Assembly: GCA_020975725.1 (NCBI GenBank)
Contig: QXJR01000021.1
Coordinates: 62,001-126,000, forward strand
DNA length: 64,000 nucleotides
Reading direction: 5' to 3'
Origin: Picocystis sp. L7
Taxonomy: Eukaryota; Chlorophyta; Picocystophyceae; Picocystales; Picocystaceae
Part shown: piece by piece, positions 43,114-53,583 of the stretch
How positions within the stretch are numbered: the stretch's first letter is position 1
Layout: every line of letters starts with the position of its first letter
Translations under genes and position numbers: made by a program
The notes under the pieces: generated by a model
What the model saw: only the letters and a program-made list of their open reading frames with translations
Database searches by the model: none
Told to the model about the DNA's origin: nothing

Positions 43114-43911
43114 ATGGCGATGGCGAATGCGCCGCGTTTGCGCGCTTGGGACGACCTGAGACGCGAGGTGCGCCTTCTTCGCGGACGTGGAAAGGGAAGG
43201 AGACGAGATGGGAAGCACGTGGACGTGACGAAAGGGGACTGACGCGAAGGACGGACGACGTGGACGCGCGGAAAGGCCAGGAAGCTCGAAGGCGAAGTGG
43301 ACGCCAAGCTCGCCGCGTTCGCGCGTTTCTCCGGCGCCGAGTCCGGCGCCAACCACGCCGCCTCCGTTCAGGTGGCACAGGCCAAGGCCTCGGAGATCGA
43401 GAAGCTGCTGATGCGCCTGCGAGACGTGAACGCGGACATGGACCAAGGCATCCGTCCTGGCGATGCGTCGCACACCTTGGCCAGACATCGCGACATCCTC
43501 GCCGATTTGGAGCGCGAGTTCGAACGAGCACGTGTTCGCATCGACACCGCCGCGTCCACCACAGGGACGAGCTCGAGGGACGCACTTCTGGCAGGAGCTA
43601 CGTCGATGAGCGGTGGAACGTATGCCAATCGAGACAATGCACTCCTGAGGGAAAGGAGCGCCATACACGGTACGCTCTCGAGCGCAGACGAAGTCATCCA
43701 CCAGGCGCAGTCCGTGTCCATCACCATGGGCGAGCAGAGAAGGGTGTTTGATGGGATCGGCGGAAAAACAGAGACGTTGCAGGGTCGGTTTCCCCTGTTG
43801 CACGGATTGATGACCTCCATCCAAAGGAAGAGAAGCAAAGACACGTTGGTGCTGGCGGGGGTCATCGCTGCCTGCATCGTGTTCCTGATCCTCTACTGGC
43901 TGTCCAAATGA
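43114..43911 (+). CDS. GOSR1: Golgi SNARE GS28/GOS1
   Basis: Two exons, 43114-43167 and 43276-43911, joined over a 108-nt intron (GTGCGC donor, CTGAC branch, AAG). Total 229 residues, standard for the family. The splice yields WDDLRREARKLEGEVDAKL, matching the N-terminal helix of GS28 (WEDLRKQARQLE-type). An Habc-like part contains LARHRDILADLEREF. The SNARE motif is at about 135-195 with the central Gln in DEVIHQAQ, followed by the very conserved GLMTSIQRKRSKDTLVL and a C-terminal membrane anchor ending YWLSK. It is a Qb-SNARE for ER-Golgi and intra-Golgi fusion. Confidence 0.93.
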
Positions 43912-44828
43912 GGATTTCAACTCGGCCCGTTTCTTTCTGGCGGTGCCAAGACGGAACCCAACCCCTTGCCACCCTGGAGGTGAGCTTGCACCTGCAACAC
44001 CGCAGGAAGAGGGCGCGCCGCACACGCACAGACTGGCTTGGACACGTGACCTGAAGACAGTTGGTGCACCCTCTCGCTCCTGGAACTACCGCTCCGATCG
44101 GCAGAACCGGTTCTCGGAGGCGGACGGTCTGTGCGTCGGACCTCCCCGATCGTGTCGCTTTTGTGGACGCGCGTCATCTGTACGTTTCGCACCACCATTG
44201 AACCTCGGCCCACGGCATGCCCTCGACCACCACCTCCATCCTCTGCATCCAACCCGGGCTCGCCCCATGCAAAGCCGCCCCACACAACGTGGTGATGTCT
44301 CCCCCGCCCCGCCTCCGCCGGGACGGTGTCCGTACGTATGGCCCCTCGCCCCGGGGCGTGGAGACCCGTTGGGTGAATTCGACCGAAAACTCGGGGAGAT
44401 TTGAATTTTGAATTTCCATCGACAGGTCGACTTCGAACCGACGAGGTCGACGAGGCGCGAGCGCGTTTTCAAGGCGCACCGATCGCATTCTGTGGAGATA
44501 CGAAGCACGAGGAGGTGAAGGAGGGTCCGAAGACGAACTATCCGAACACGAAAAGGTGAACGTTCGCGCCTGGCGGTGGACTCTTGCTTGGAAACCAAGG
44601 GTACATCCTTTCGTCGGAACCAACGCCTGTACGTCGAATCAAGCCGGTAAAAGAAGCCAGTCGGGACCAAACGCGGTTTCGAACATCGAACGAAAGACGA
44701 AGACGGGCCGGACGGCCGTTGGCGAGTAAGCCTAAACAAACACCCCTGGTATGGAGTGTTTCCAAACACCGTCGCCGAGGATTGCACTTCCACACGCGGA
44801 AGCTTGATCGAATTCAGACGAACTGTGA
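43912..44828. other. Intergenic between GS28 and DGK
   Basis: About 920 bp, both flanking genes on the plus strand. It contains a G/C-rich stretch near 44300-44380 and some Arg-rich short frames on both strands; none resembles a known protein. The right part should hold the DGK promoter, but neither the TTAACC nor the TTCGAACC motif is clear here. Confidence 0.45.
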
Positions 44829-47027
44829 TTGATGCCATTTTGGCCACGAAGACCGTACTTGCTGCTGCTGCTGGTATGCTGCGGATACGGACTGTGGAAA
44901 TTATGGCGATCCGCACAGCAAAATCAACGGGAAGCGGCGAGGTTGGCTACGATGGCAAGAGCAGGCGGTTGGGCAACGGTGATCCCGGGTGTGCACGTCG
45001 CCCTCCTAATGATACCACTGGTGCTTCTTGTCGTGATCTGCCGATGGAGAAGCCTGAGAAGGCACCGTGCTGCTTCAGCTTCCGCAGCAGCTGCAGCAGC
45101 ATGGCGTGCCAATGCAATCAAACGCAAGCATCTGCCTCTATGCCGTCATATGTGGTATGTCGAAGCGCGCTCTGAAGCTCATGCACAGCTGTGCTGTTCA
45201 TGCCACCGGAGCGTGCCAAGAGCTCCTGCGCTGGTGCATGCATGTGGTGTCTGTGGTATCGCAGTCCATGCTGCATGTTTGAGGAATGCACCCAAAGACT
45301 GCCGCCAGCGCTCTCTCCCACCTTCGCCCAACCGCGAGCCAGGAGGTCACAAGGAATTGCATCGGTGGTGTGCGGCCGGCGAGAGGGCTCCTGAAGACCA
45401 GTTTCAGTCTCAAGAAGAAGGATCTTGCTGCTTGGTTTGCCGCACAAGGGTGGCAACGGAGGGGACACCTGCGGCAGCGGCAGCACCTTCATGGACGTGT
45501 AGCGACTGCCGTGCTGTGGTCCACGTTGCCTGCCTCAAACTCGTGGATGGGACTCAGGAGCAAAGTGTTGATCAGGATTGGCGTATCTGCAGATTCGGCG
45601 AACACAGGAGGCTCGTCCTCCCACCCAGCTGGGTCAGCGAGCACGAAAATTTTCCTGTAGGTCAACGAATCAAGCAAGCGAGGTCACCGTGGAGAAGGCG
45701 GCGGAAGCTTCCCGCAGACCAGCACTACGAGATCATAGACGCTTGCACGCAAGCTAGTCGGGATCAGCTTAGCACTTCAGATTCAGACATGGGAAGGGCC
45801 CCACTTCTGTGCTTCGTTTCCATGGCAAGTGGCTCTCTGCAAGGGCCAATAGTGCTTCGCAGGCTTATGCGAACTCTCAACCCCTTGCAGGTCGTTCCTC
45901 TTCCTGGAGATGAAGGTGGTCCGTTGCCTTGGCTGCGTCTCTTTAGGAATGTAAAGGGTCTCCAAGTACTTGTAGCTGGCGGGGATGGCACTGTAGGCTG
46001 GGTGATGGGATGCGTGGATACTTTATGGCCCAATTCGAAGCTGCAGCCACCAATTGTCCCACTTCCACTGGGTACTGGGAACGATCTGGCCCGCTGCCTT
46101 GGTTGGGGGGGCAGTTTTGATGCACTTCAAGCCGATGCAATCAATCAGATGCTTCGCGAAGTTCAGCGTGCAAAAACGGTGCTCTTGGACCGATGGGACG
46201 TCTCCTTTGCTGTCAAGAGGGCACCAGATCATGACAAGAAGGTAAAGATATTCCACGAAGGAAGAAGGGGTGGTTCGTCGGTAGTGCAGCGCCCGACAAC
46301 AAGATCATTAGCAAAGAAACTTGTTGCTTCCGAACTGATGGAAGTTGTAGACCGCAAGGTCATGAATAATTACTTGGGCATTGGGGTTGACGCAAAGGTC
46401 ACCCTTGACTTTCACCAAATGAGGGAAGCCTATCCAGACTACTTTCAGAGCCAGCTGGGAAATAAACTTTGGTATACCGGAGTGGGTGCAAAGGACATCC
46501 TAGACCGGGCCTGTGCAGCCGTCCCACAGGTTGTCCAGTTAGAAGCCGATGGAAAGATAGTCGATCTTCCAACCGACATCGAGGGGCTCTTGATCTTAAA
46601 CATTCACAACTATATGGGTGGAGTTCAAATTTGGCCAGATTCAGATGGGGTGGGGTGGTACCCATCAAGCATGAGGGATGGAATGCTTGAGATTGTTGGT
46701 GTGTATGGTAGCTTTCATCTAGGTCAGCTACAAGTTGGACTTTCTACAGCCCGCAGGCTGGTGCAATGCCGTAAGGTGAAGGTCTCTCTGGAGCGCGAGT
46801 TGCCTGTGCAGATAGACGGTGAACCTTGGCTGCAAACTCCTTGCTCCATCGAGATATGTTTGAGGGGACAGGCACCAATGCTTCGAAGAGTTGCCAAATC
46901 TCGAAGAAGCTCTGTGTTCGAGGATATCTTAGAGGACTGTGAAAGACGCGGTACGATTTCTTCATCTCAGTATGAAGCTCTGGTTGCAGAATTCTCACGC
47001 GCCATGCGTAACAATCCAGATGCTTGA
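44829..47027 (+). CDS. Diacylglycerol kinase, plant DGK1/DGK2-like
   Basis: Single exon, about 732 residues. Two hydrophobic segments at about 9-30 and 46-72 anchor the N-terminus. Two Cys/His-rich C1-type zinc modules follow (about 107-160 with HACGVCGIAVHAACL, and 190-245 with CLVCRTRV ... CSDCRAVVHVACL). The catalytic domain has the ATP-binding VAGGDGTVGWV near 380-390, PLGTGNDLARCLGWGG, and the accessory domain with NNYLGIGVDAKVTLDFH and QIDGEPW. A membrane anchor, two C1 modules and then DAGKc/DAGKa is the layout of plant cluster I kinases. It turns diacylglycerol into phosphatidic acid. An alternative start is the second Met at once after the first. Confidence 0.93.
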   Translation: MMPFWPRRPYLLLLLVCCGYGLWKLWRSAQQNQREAARLATMARAGGWATVIPGVHVALLMIPLVLLVVICRWRSLRRHRAASASAAAAAAWRANAIKRKHLPLCRHMWYVEARSEAHAQLCCSCHRSVPRAPALVHACGVCGIAVHAACLRNAPKDCRQRSLPPSPNREPGGHKELHRWCAAGERAPEDQFQSQEEGSCCLVCRTRVATEGTPAAAAAPSWTCSDCRAVVHVACLKLVDGTQEQSVDQDWRICRFGEHRRLVLPPSWVSEHENFPVGQRIKQARSPWRRRRKLPADQHYEIIDACTQASRDQLSTSDSDMGRAPLLCFVSMASGSLQGPIVLRRLMRTLNPLQVVPLPGDEGGPLPWLRLFRNVKGLQVLVAGGDGTVGWVMGCVDTLWPNSKLQPPIVPLPLGTGNDLARCLGWGGSFDALQADAINQMLREVQRAKTVLLDRWDVSFAVKRAPDHDKKVKIFHEGRRGGSSVVQRPTTRSLAKKLVASELMEVVDRKVMNNYLGIGVDAKVTLDFHQMREAYPDYFQSQLGNKLWYTGVGAKDILDRACAAVPQVVQLEADGKIVDLPTDIEGLLILNIHNYMGGVQIWPDSDGVGWYPSSMRDGMLEIVGVYGSFHLGQLQVGLSTARRLVQCRKVKVSLERELPVQIDGEPWLQTPCSIEICLRGQAPMLRRVAKSRRSSVFEDILEDCERRGTISSSQYEALVAEFSRAMRNNPDA

Positions 47028-48836
47028 TTTGAACCAAGCCTGTTTTGTTCAGCACCCACTTTCTCTAGCATTTTCTACCCTTTCCTAGAGAGGTTTCAGG
47101 ACAGCAGCGGAAATTAAGCTACTCAAGAAACTTAATCAAATCTAAGCTTCAAGCCGCTGCATCCCACAGTCCTAGATTCAGGTAGTGCTTAAAGCAAAAG
47201 TGAAAAGAGAGACCAATCTGTATGAGGACGTATTGGTTGACCGTATGGCGTGCAGGTTTCCGGTTTCCAACGTTGACTCCATGATTTCCTTTGTGGCTGG
47301 CTTTGGCAACCATGTCATCTTTTCCACGAAATAAATGTAAGTTCACAACTTTTTTTACAAGTTCGCGAGCTCCGTGATTTAGCAAAGACCCTAGCATACC
47401 AGCTTTGCAATCTCCTCCTTTGCCATCAAGTCGAGGGTTGTAAGCGGATCAATCCCTCGAGCAACTGTTGAACACAAGATGCCAAAACCATCAATGAACG
47501 GGCAAGAAGGCCATTCCCTACCCTTTGAAATCGCATCGCCATGATTGCGCAAAACGTTGCATGTCGTGCATGCTTTTACAAGAACGTGATAGGACGTCTG
47601 TTTGTCATGTCCATGCCTCCAAGCGCATGAAGTGCCATATTGCTTGGGAATTGATACCCGGTCGTGTGGCCACTGCAACTTCGAAAGGCTAAATTATCCT
47701 ATTTCCATTCGAGTTCGTTTGTCACGCACTTCACGGCCAACGCTCAACTACTCTCAATCATTCGAAATGTTACCGACGAGGAGGTACTTGCGTCCCTCGA
47801 AAACCTGGTGCGCTTCCATCGTAATATACGTTGCTTGTTTGTGCATCCACCCACTTCCACGTTCGATGGCACGAAGGTGCACCCACATTCATTTGCCCAT
47901 ATCCTCTGCCAATTTTTGGCCCAAACGGGGCACCTTGTGGATTTCATCGGTATGCATGTCGAGTTTGCCAACACCTAGACGTAGCCTCGTGTAGCAAAAA
48001 GATTGCTTCGTGGAATTACCTCATGATTCAATTGTTCTGTTTGTCGATCGGTCGACTAGCACGGCCTCTTCGTGAACTTTCGGAAATGCATGCGAACAAA
48101 AGAGCGAAGCATTCGGGTTATTTCCTCGACCTTGTCCTCGCCCGGGTCCAACATACGGGGGAAGCTCTGACACTCTTCCCTCCACCCACGCCATCGCGTG
48201 ATACGATGTGGAAGTCCTCTGGGCCGAGCGACCCTGGGGCGATGTGCCCAAGAAGGGACATGTGGATGCACGGTGATGTGGAGCGTGAAAGGGATGCCAT
48301 CTGTGGACGTGACGGAGGTGCTCGTGCATCCTATGGGTAATTCCATGCCGGTTGGCATTGCCTGGGGATATGGTTTGGAATCGAGTAGGATCCTACGATC
48401 CTTCAGAGTGCGAGACAGCCATCCGTATGTTGTGCACCGTTCGACGCACGTCGGGTGTCCAATCGACCGGACTCCACTCGCATTTTGAATGCTGACCTGG
48501 CACCCCCTTCCGCGATCCGGCCGGATCGCTTTCGCGTCTGTGCTTCTGTCGACCTTGATCCGATCGGATCCGACTGCCGAACCCCTGGGATCGGGACAGA
48601 TGGGATTCGAACTCCTTTGTTCCTTTCAAGTTCCTGGGTTCGAAAGGAAACGCCTCCTTATGGAGGAGCCATCCAGACCCTTCCAGATCCCGTACGGTCG
48701 GCATAAGGACCCCCCTCCTGTCGCCTCGGACCTTGCTTCCCTGTTACCTCGGGCCGACCACTTGCCCATCCCATCCGGGGTCCCTGTTTCACTCCGAGTT
48801 GTGCTTCCTCGACCATCCGCATCCCTTCGTGGCGCG
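47028..48836. other. Intergenic, AT-richer island
   Basis: 1.8 kb without a recognised gene. The first 1.4 kb are AT-richer than the flanking genes; the last 400 bp before the Deg1 start are GC-richer and contain GATCCGATCGGATCC-like self-complementary stretches near 48558-48575 and GGTTCGAAAGG near 48638. Confidence 0.5.
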
Positions 48837-50199
48837 ATGTTGGCGACGAAACAACGCGCCATGGCGATGCAACTCGATCGAAACGCCTTGCAGAGGGACT
48901 GCAAGGCTCCACCTGCACACGAGAGGATTCCTTGGAAGAAGAAACTGGCGAAAGGTGCAGCTAGCTTGGCGGTGGCGAGCGTGTTGGCCGCGACGCCGTG
49001 GGAAGCCGACGCGTCCGTCAACTTGTTGAAGCCAGAAGACGTCGCGTTGTATCAGGAGGTGCGTCCCACGTCCTGAATCCGATCGACAACGACCGAAAAG
49101 GCGAAGTGCTGACGGTTCGATCCGCTTGCATCCTCTCGTGCCGACGTCGGATCGCCTGTGCCCACCTCGGATTCCCATCCGACAGAAAATCCAAGGCAAT
49201 CCAACGCGGTTGTATCCCGACGAACAAGAGACCATACGCATCTTCAACGACGCCACGACATCTGTGGTGTTTATCACCAACCTCTCCTCTCGCAGGGATT
49301 ACTTCACCCTGGACGTCACCGAAGTGCCGCAAGGCAGCGGAAGCGGATTTGTATGGGACAGCCAAGGACACGTCGTCACCAATTTTCACGTGGTGAAGGG
49401 TGCTTCGGACTTGAGAGTGACGCTAGGGAGTCAAAGCACCTACCCAGCCAAGGTGGTGGGATTCGACGAGGACAAAGATATCGCCGTGGTGGAAATCAAG
49501 GCGAAGCCAGAAGAGAAGCTCAAGCCCATCCCCCTGGGATCCTCGGACAAGCTGCTCGTGGGACAGACGGTATACGCCATCGGGAATCCTTTTGGGCTGG
49601 ATCACACCTTGACGAGGGGCGTGATCAGCGGTTTGCAGAGAGAGATCGTGAGCGGAAACACCGGAAGGCCCATCCGTGGTATCATACAGACGGACGCGAG
49701 CATCAATCCCGGCAACTCGGGAGGCCCGCTCCTGGACAGCAACGGTAATCTGATTGGCATGAACACGGCCATCCTTTCGCCGAGCGGGAGCTCGGCTGGC
49801 GTGGGTTTTGCCATCCCCGTGGACACCATCAACACGACCGTGAACCAGCTGCTCAAGTACGGGCGCATCGTGCGACCCCAGCTTGGAATTGCCATTGCCC
49901 CCGATCAAACGGTGCGCAGGGTAGGCAAACGGGGGGTGCTGGTGTTGCAGGTCCCTCCGGGAAGTCCTGCTGCGGCTGCAGGTCTTCAGCCCACTCGCAG
50001 GAATTCGTACGGCGAGATTGTTTTCGGCGACATCATCACGGAAGTGCAAGGGCGGCGCGTGGAGGGTATGAATGACCTGTACCGGGTCTTGGACGAGTGC
50101 AAGGTGGGGCAGGAGATCAATCTCAAGGTCTTCCGGGACGGCGAGGGGGAGGTAACGGTGCCCATCACGCTTGGTGCCTACGTGAGGCAATTTGATTAA
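48837..50199 (+). CDS. Deg1/DegP-type serine protease, thylakoid lumen
   Basis: Two exons, 48837-49058 and 49186-50199, intron 127 nt (GTGCGT donor, CAG). The protein has 411 residues. The N-terminus contains KGAASLAVASVLAATPWEADA, a hydrophobic lumenal-type signal ending in an Ala-X-Ala site, after a stretch that could serve as stromal transit peptide. The trypsin-like core shows the triad H142 (NFHVV), D172 (DKDIAVVEI) and S252 (NPGNSGGPL). A C-terminal PDZ domain (about 300-405) has GVLVLQVPPGSPAAAAGL. The splice gives YQEKIQGNPTRLYPDEQ, continuous with plant Deg1. By family knowledge it degrades damaged lumenal and photosystem II proteins. Its stop is 100 bp from the convergent TFIIF-beta gene. 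Confidence 0.92.
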
Positions 50200-50299
50200 C
50201 GACCTGTAGTTGCTGCCAATCCGACGGTTGCGTTCCTGTGTTGTCCTTCTACGGTCCGTGCTTGTGCCTCTATTCTCGCGCCCTGTTCGTGGATGTCAC

Positions 50300-51223
50300 T
50301 CAGCTGACGTCGTGTCTGTAGTCTGGTTTGAGTTCCCACAGGTACTGGTTGGGTCCCTTTCGATTCAGCAAGGCGATCTCGTTGAGCACTTCCTTCAGGA
50401 AAGCGGTGGGTTGGTTGGTCTCGTTCTGCAGTTGGTTGAAGGACCAGCTGGGTTGCCTTTCGAAGAGCCTGAACAGCAGGTTTTCCAGGTCCGATTTTTC
50501 CATGCGCGTGCGCCTGAGATCGGACAAGTACGCTCCTTTTTCCAATCCTTTCCTTCGATGTTCCACGCCTGCGGTGGGCAGCACCCTCGCGGTTTCCACG
50601 CGTCCTGGGAGCTCGTCCAAGACCTTGATGGTCCTGGTCTTCTTTCCGGTGCTTTGGAACCTCTTCCTGGCGAGTGCACGGTACACTTCGTCCACGTTTC
50701 CTTGTTCGTCCATGGCCGGTCGCAGGTCGAACTTCTGCTGCACCCTACCTTCCACCGCCGTGCTACCGTCCGGCGCGTCCGAGAACAGCACCATGTCCAG
50801 CTCGTCCGCCGTGTATCCCATGTCGTACGCCTTGGGCAGCTGCTTGTTCAGCGCATCGTCCAGTTCGAATCGAAACTTGGCCTTGCCGTCGGTTCCGACG
50901 TCGATCTGCACCTGTCCGAGCTTGGCCCCTTGCAGCTCTTCGTCGTCTTCACCGTTGGTTTGATGCGAGTTCTCCCACGCCTCGGCCAGGAATCCAGGCA
51001 CCTGCATCCGTACGAGACCGATCCACGCGTCGCAGGCGAGCACGCTTCAGCTTCCGTTCCACCTTCCTTCCCGTTCGTGTGCGCTTCCATGCCTCTCTCG
51101 GTCGTGGACGTAAGTTCGGCACGTCCACGCGGGACGCACCTTGACGATCCACACGTTCCTATCCGCGTGGTCCACGTTCACGTGCGTCTCTCCTTCTCCC
51201 TCCGAGGACGTGCTCGTCTCCAT
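50300..51223 (-). CDS. GTF2F2: Transcription initiation factor TFIIF beta subunit (RAP30)
   Basis: Two exons on the minus strand, 51140-51223 and 50300-51001, with a 138-nt intron (GTGCGT donor, CAG). The protein has 261 residues (human RAP30 249). The splice joins DRNVWIVK to VPGFLAEAWE, the start of the dimerisation domain. Further on are ELDMVLFSD, YRALARKR and the C-terminal winged helix ENLLFRLFERQPSWSFNQLQNETNQPTAFLKEVLNEI (written here in part as LLFRLFERQPSW and PTAFLKEVLNEIA). It stabilises RNA polymerase II at promoters together with the alpha subunit. Confidence 0.93.
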
Positions 51224-51316
51224 GGAAACAGCAGAGCGACAAGCGCGCGATGCCGCGACGACGCGAAAACCAAATGGCACGTCGATGAGAATATTCTCCG
51301 CTCGACCATCCGAAGC

Positions 51317-51650
51317 GAGAGAGAAAGGGATTGAGAGAGAAGGGGGAGAGAAGGGAGAGATTGAAAGGGAGAGATTGAAAGGGAGAGATGGGAGAGAAGG
51401 GAGAGATTGAAAGGGAGAGATTGAAAGGGAGAGATTGAAAGGGAGAGATTGAAAGGGAGAGATTGAAAGGGAGAGATGGGAGAGAAGGGAGAGATTGAAA
51501 GGGAGAGATTGAAAGGGAGAGATTGAAAGGGAGAGATAGAGGAGGAGAGAAGGGAGAGAGAAGGGAGAGAGAAGGGAGAGAGAGAAGGGAGAGAGAAAGG
51601 GAGAGAGAAGGGAGAGAGAGAAAGGAGAGAGAGAAGGGAAGGAACCATGC
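51317..51650. repeat. GA-rich minisatellite with TTGA interruptions
   Basis: About 330 bp of purines. From about 51355 to 51535 a 14-bp unit (GATTGAAAGGGAGA) recurs about a dozen times, mixed with GATGGGAGAGAAGG; after 51540 it becomes plain GGGAGAGA repeats. It lies about 95 bp upstream of the TFIIF-beta start, with pyrimidines on that gene's coding strand. The composition and TTGA spacer resemble the tract near RPS8. Confidence 0.9.
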
Positions 51651-52785
51651 ACGGCATCGGGTGGGAACGAGAATCGTGATGGACACGAGGGTGACGATGG
51701 CGAGGGGGATGAGGGAAGACCAAGGGACGTGCGGTGGGGGAGGGGGGACGTGGTGCGCCCAAGGAGGGAGGGATGCTTCAGAAGACGAGAGAAGAGGGAG
51801 GAGGGGGGGCGGGAACATGGAGGAAAGGGATGAACCAACGCTTGCTTGGGAACGAAATCGGATCCACCAATTGGCACCGAGGAAGCGCATGCCACAAACG
51901 ACAACCAACGCACCCGTGGAAAGGACGGGCGAACGAGGAAGGAGAGAGAAAGGCACGGCCGCCTACGACGCGATGCTCGTCCACCTAGTCGGTCTCGTCT
52001 CGTACACGCCAGCGTGCTACGCGACACTTCATCCCTCGTTGCTTTCGCGATGCGGTTCCGTCCCTTCCTCTCCCCAACCCTCTTGGTGTGTATGCGTCCG
52101 TGCGCGTCGTTGCAAATGAACGAGCAAAACACGTCGAAGAACGCCACGCCGTGTCGCATTTGTTGCGTTCGATTCTCCGCTCGAGCGTCCGCGCCCGACG
52201 CCGGGCGTTCGATCGAACCCGCCTTTCCGTGGCGTTTGGTCCTTGAGACGCGCGTGTTTTCCTTTTTTGGGTGCTAGGTGTCCTTTCTAGAATCCCGTGG
52301 TCTTGAGGTTCTCGTGCCATGATTTGGTTGGTGGCGATGGAGGTTTCCCGGCACAACCGGTCCGGGTTGGGTGTCCCCTTTTCCATCCCTTCTTCTCGCC
52401 TCGCTCGTGGTGAGGATCCCTGGTGGCTTGCAATCACTTGCCTCGCGCGATGGGTCCCTCAACTCCCACGCCCTCGCGTCTCGTAACCAGAACCAGTCGA
52501 ACGGTTATTGCTCGTATCCGTTCGAGGGAGCAATCGTTCGACCCTCCCCTTCCTCGGGACGATCGACGGATTCCGGGTCAACCCTTTCGACCTCCCTTTC
52601 GACCTTCCTTTCGAACCCGTCCCATCGACCCTTTCGAACCCGGAGGCGACCCTTGGAGGCATCCCAAACGTCCCCCCCTCCGAAGTTAACCTCGAGTTCA
52701 CCCCTTCCCGTCCTCCCCTCCCGTCCCCACGATCCCAATCCTCTCCCCTCGAGTTAACCTCGAGTTTACCCTTCCAAAGTGCGCC
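51651..52785. promoter_or_regulatory. Intergenic region with TTCGAACC and GTTAACCTCGAG elements
   Basis: Between the GA-rich tract and a likely start region. From 52580 to 52650 there are CCCTTTCGACC, CCTTTCGACC, CCTTTCGAACCCG and CCCTTTCGAACCCGG in a row. GAAGTTAACCTCGAGTTCACC is at about 52682-52702 and CTCGAGTTAACCTCGAGTTTACCC at about 52746-52770, 15 bp before an ATG at 52786. Both promoter motif types thus occur together here. The part from 51650 to 52500 shows no gene. Confidence 0.5.
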
Positions 52786-52904
52786 ATGGCGTCCCAGATC
52801 GCGTCGACGTCTCCTTTCGACGACGGTCTCGCCGCGTGCTGCGCTCCTTCTCGCGGATCGAAAGGACGTTCTGGACGCGAGGGAAGGACGTGGAGGTGCT
52901 GGAC

Positions 52905-53013
52905 ATGTCCGCCTTGCCGGTGCTGGGCGGTGGAAGCGGCGGAAGCGGCGGAAGGTCCGCGTTCGCACCGGAGTTCTTCGGAAACGGCGGTGGATCCAAA
53001 CGAGGAAGCAGAG
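52905..53013 (+). other. Tentative first exon of the tetraspanin-like gene
   Basis: The frame starting at ATG 52905 encodes a Gly/Ser-rich peptide (MSALPVLGGGSGGSGG ... GGGSKRGSR) and ends at a GTGCGC donor at 53014 in phase 1, which fits the acceptor before 53584. The frame is open upstream too (ERTFWTRGKDVEVLD), so the true start may lie earlier, nearer the GTTAACCTCGAG motif. The implied intron of 570 nt is long for this genome, and other exons may lie in between. Low confidence. Confidence 0.3.
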
Positions 53014-53583
53014 GTGCGCACGCGAAAGACGCGTCCTCAAACACCGGTGCGAGGAAGAAAGGGTCCGAACTCGTGCAGAAGGATGCGTGGAAACGAACGC
53101 AAAGGCGCCGGACCGATCGATCTGCGATCGGGAACAGAACGATACGAAACGGATGCAGCGTGGCACGTCGAGAGCGCCGAAGCAAGAACCTTCGAAGCGA
53201 AGGACCAGGATGGTGAAAGAAGAATCACATTTCGATCCGAAGCATCGGCGCAGCCACTCCGAACGCGCCAAACGGCACGCCATGGTCGGGAACGAGATCC
53301 TGCCTGGCAGCCGCGGACACCGCCAGTGCACTCCCAGCTCTCGATCCACGGCGAATGCAAAGGCACAGCTCAAGTCCCAAAAGCGAATGGTCCCGGACCA
53401 GACGATCGGACAGGATGAAGAAGGGGAAGGAAGAACGATCTGGACCTTGCCGCGATGGATGACAGAGACCAGCGCGAGCGAAGATGGTTTGCTGACTCGT
53501 CTGTTCTGCTCTTTCCTTCGCGAAACGAAAACGGCGAAAATGCGGGTACGATCCATGCCGCGCCAACCGTACGCGTCGATTAG

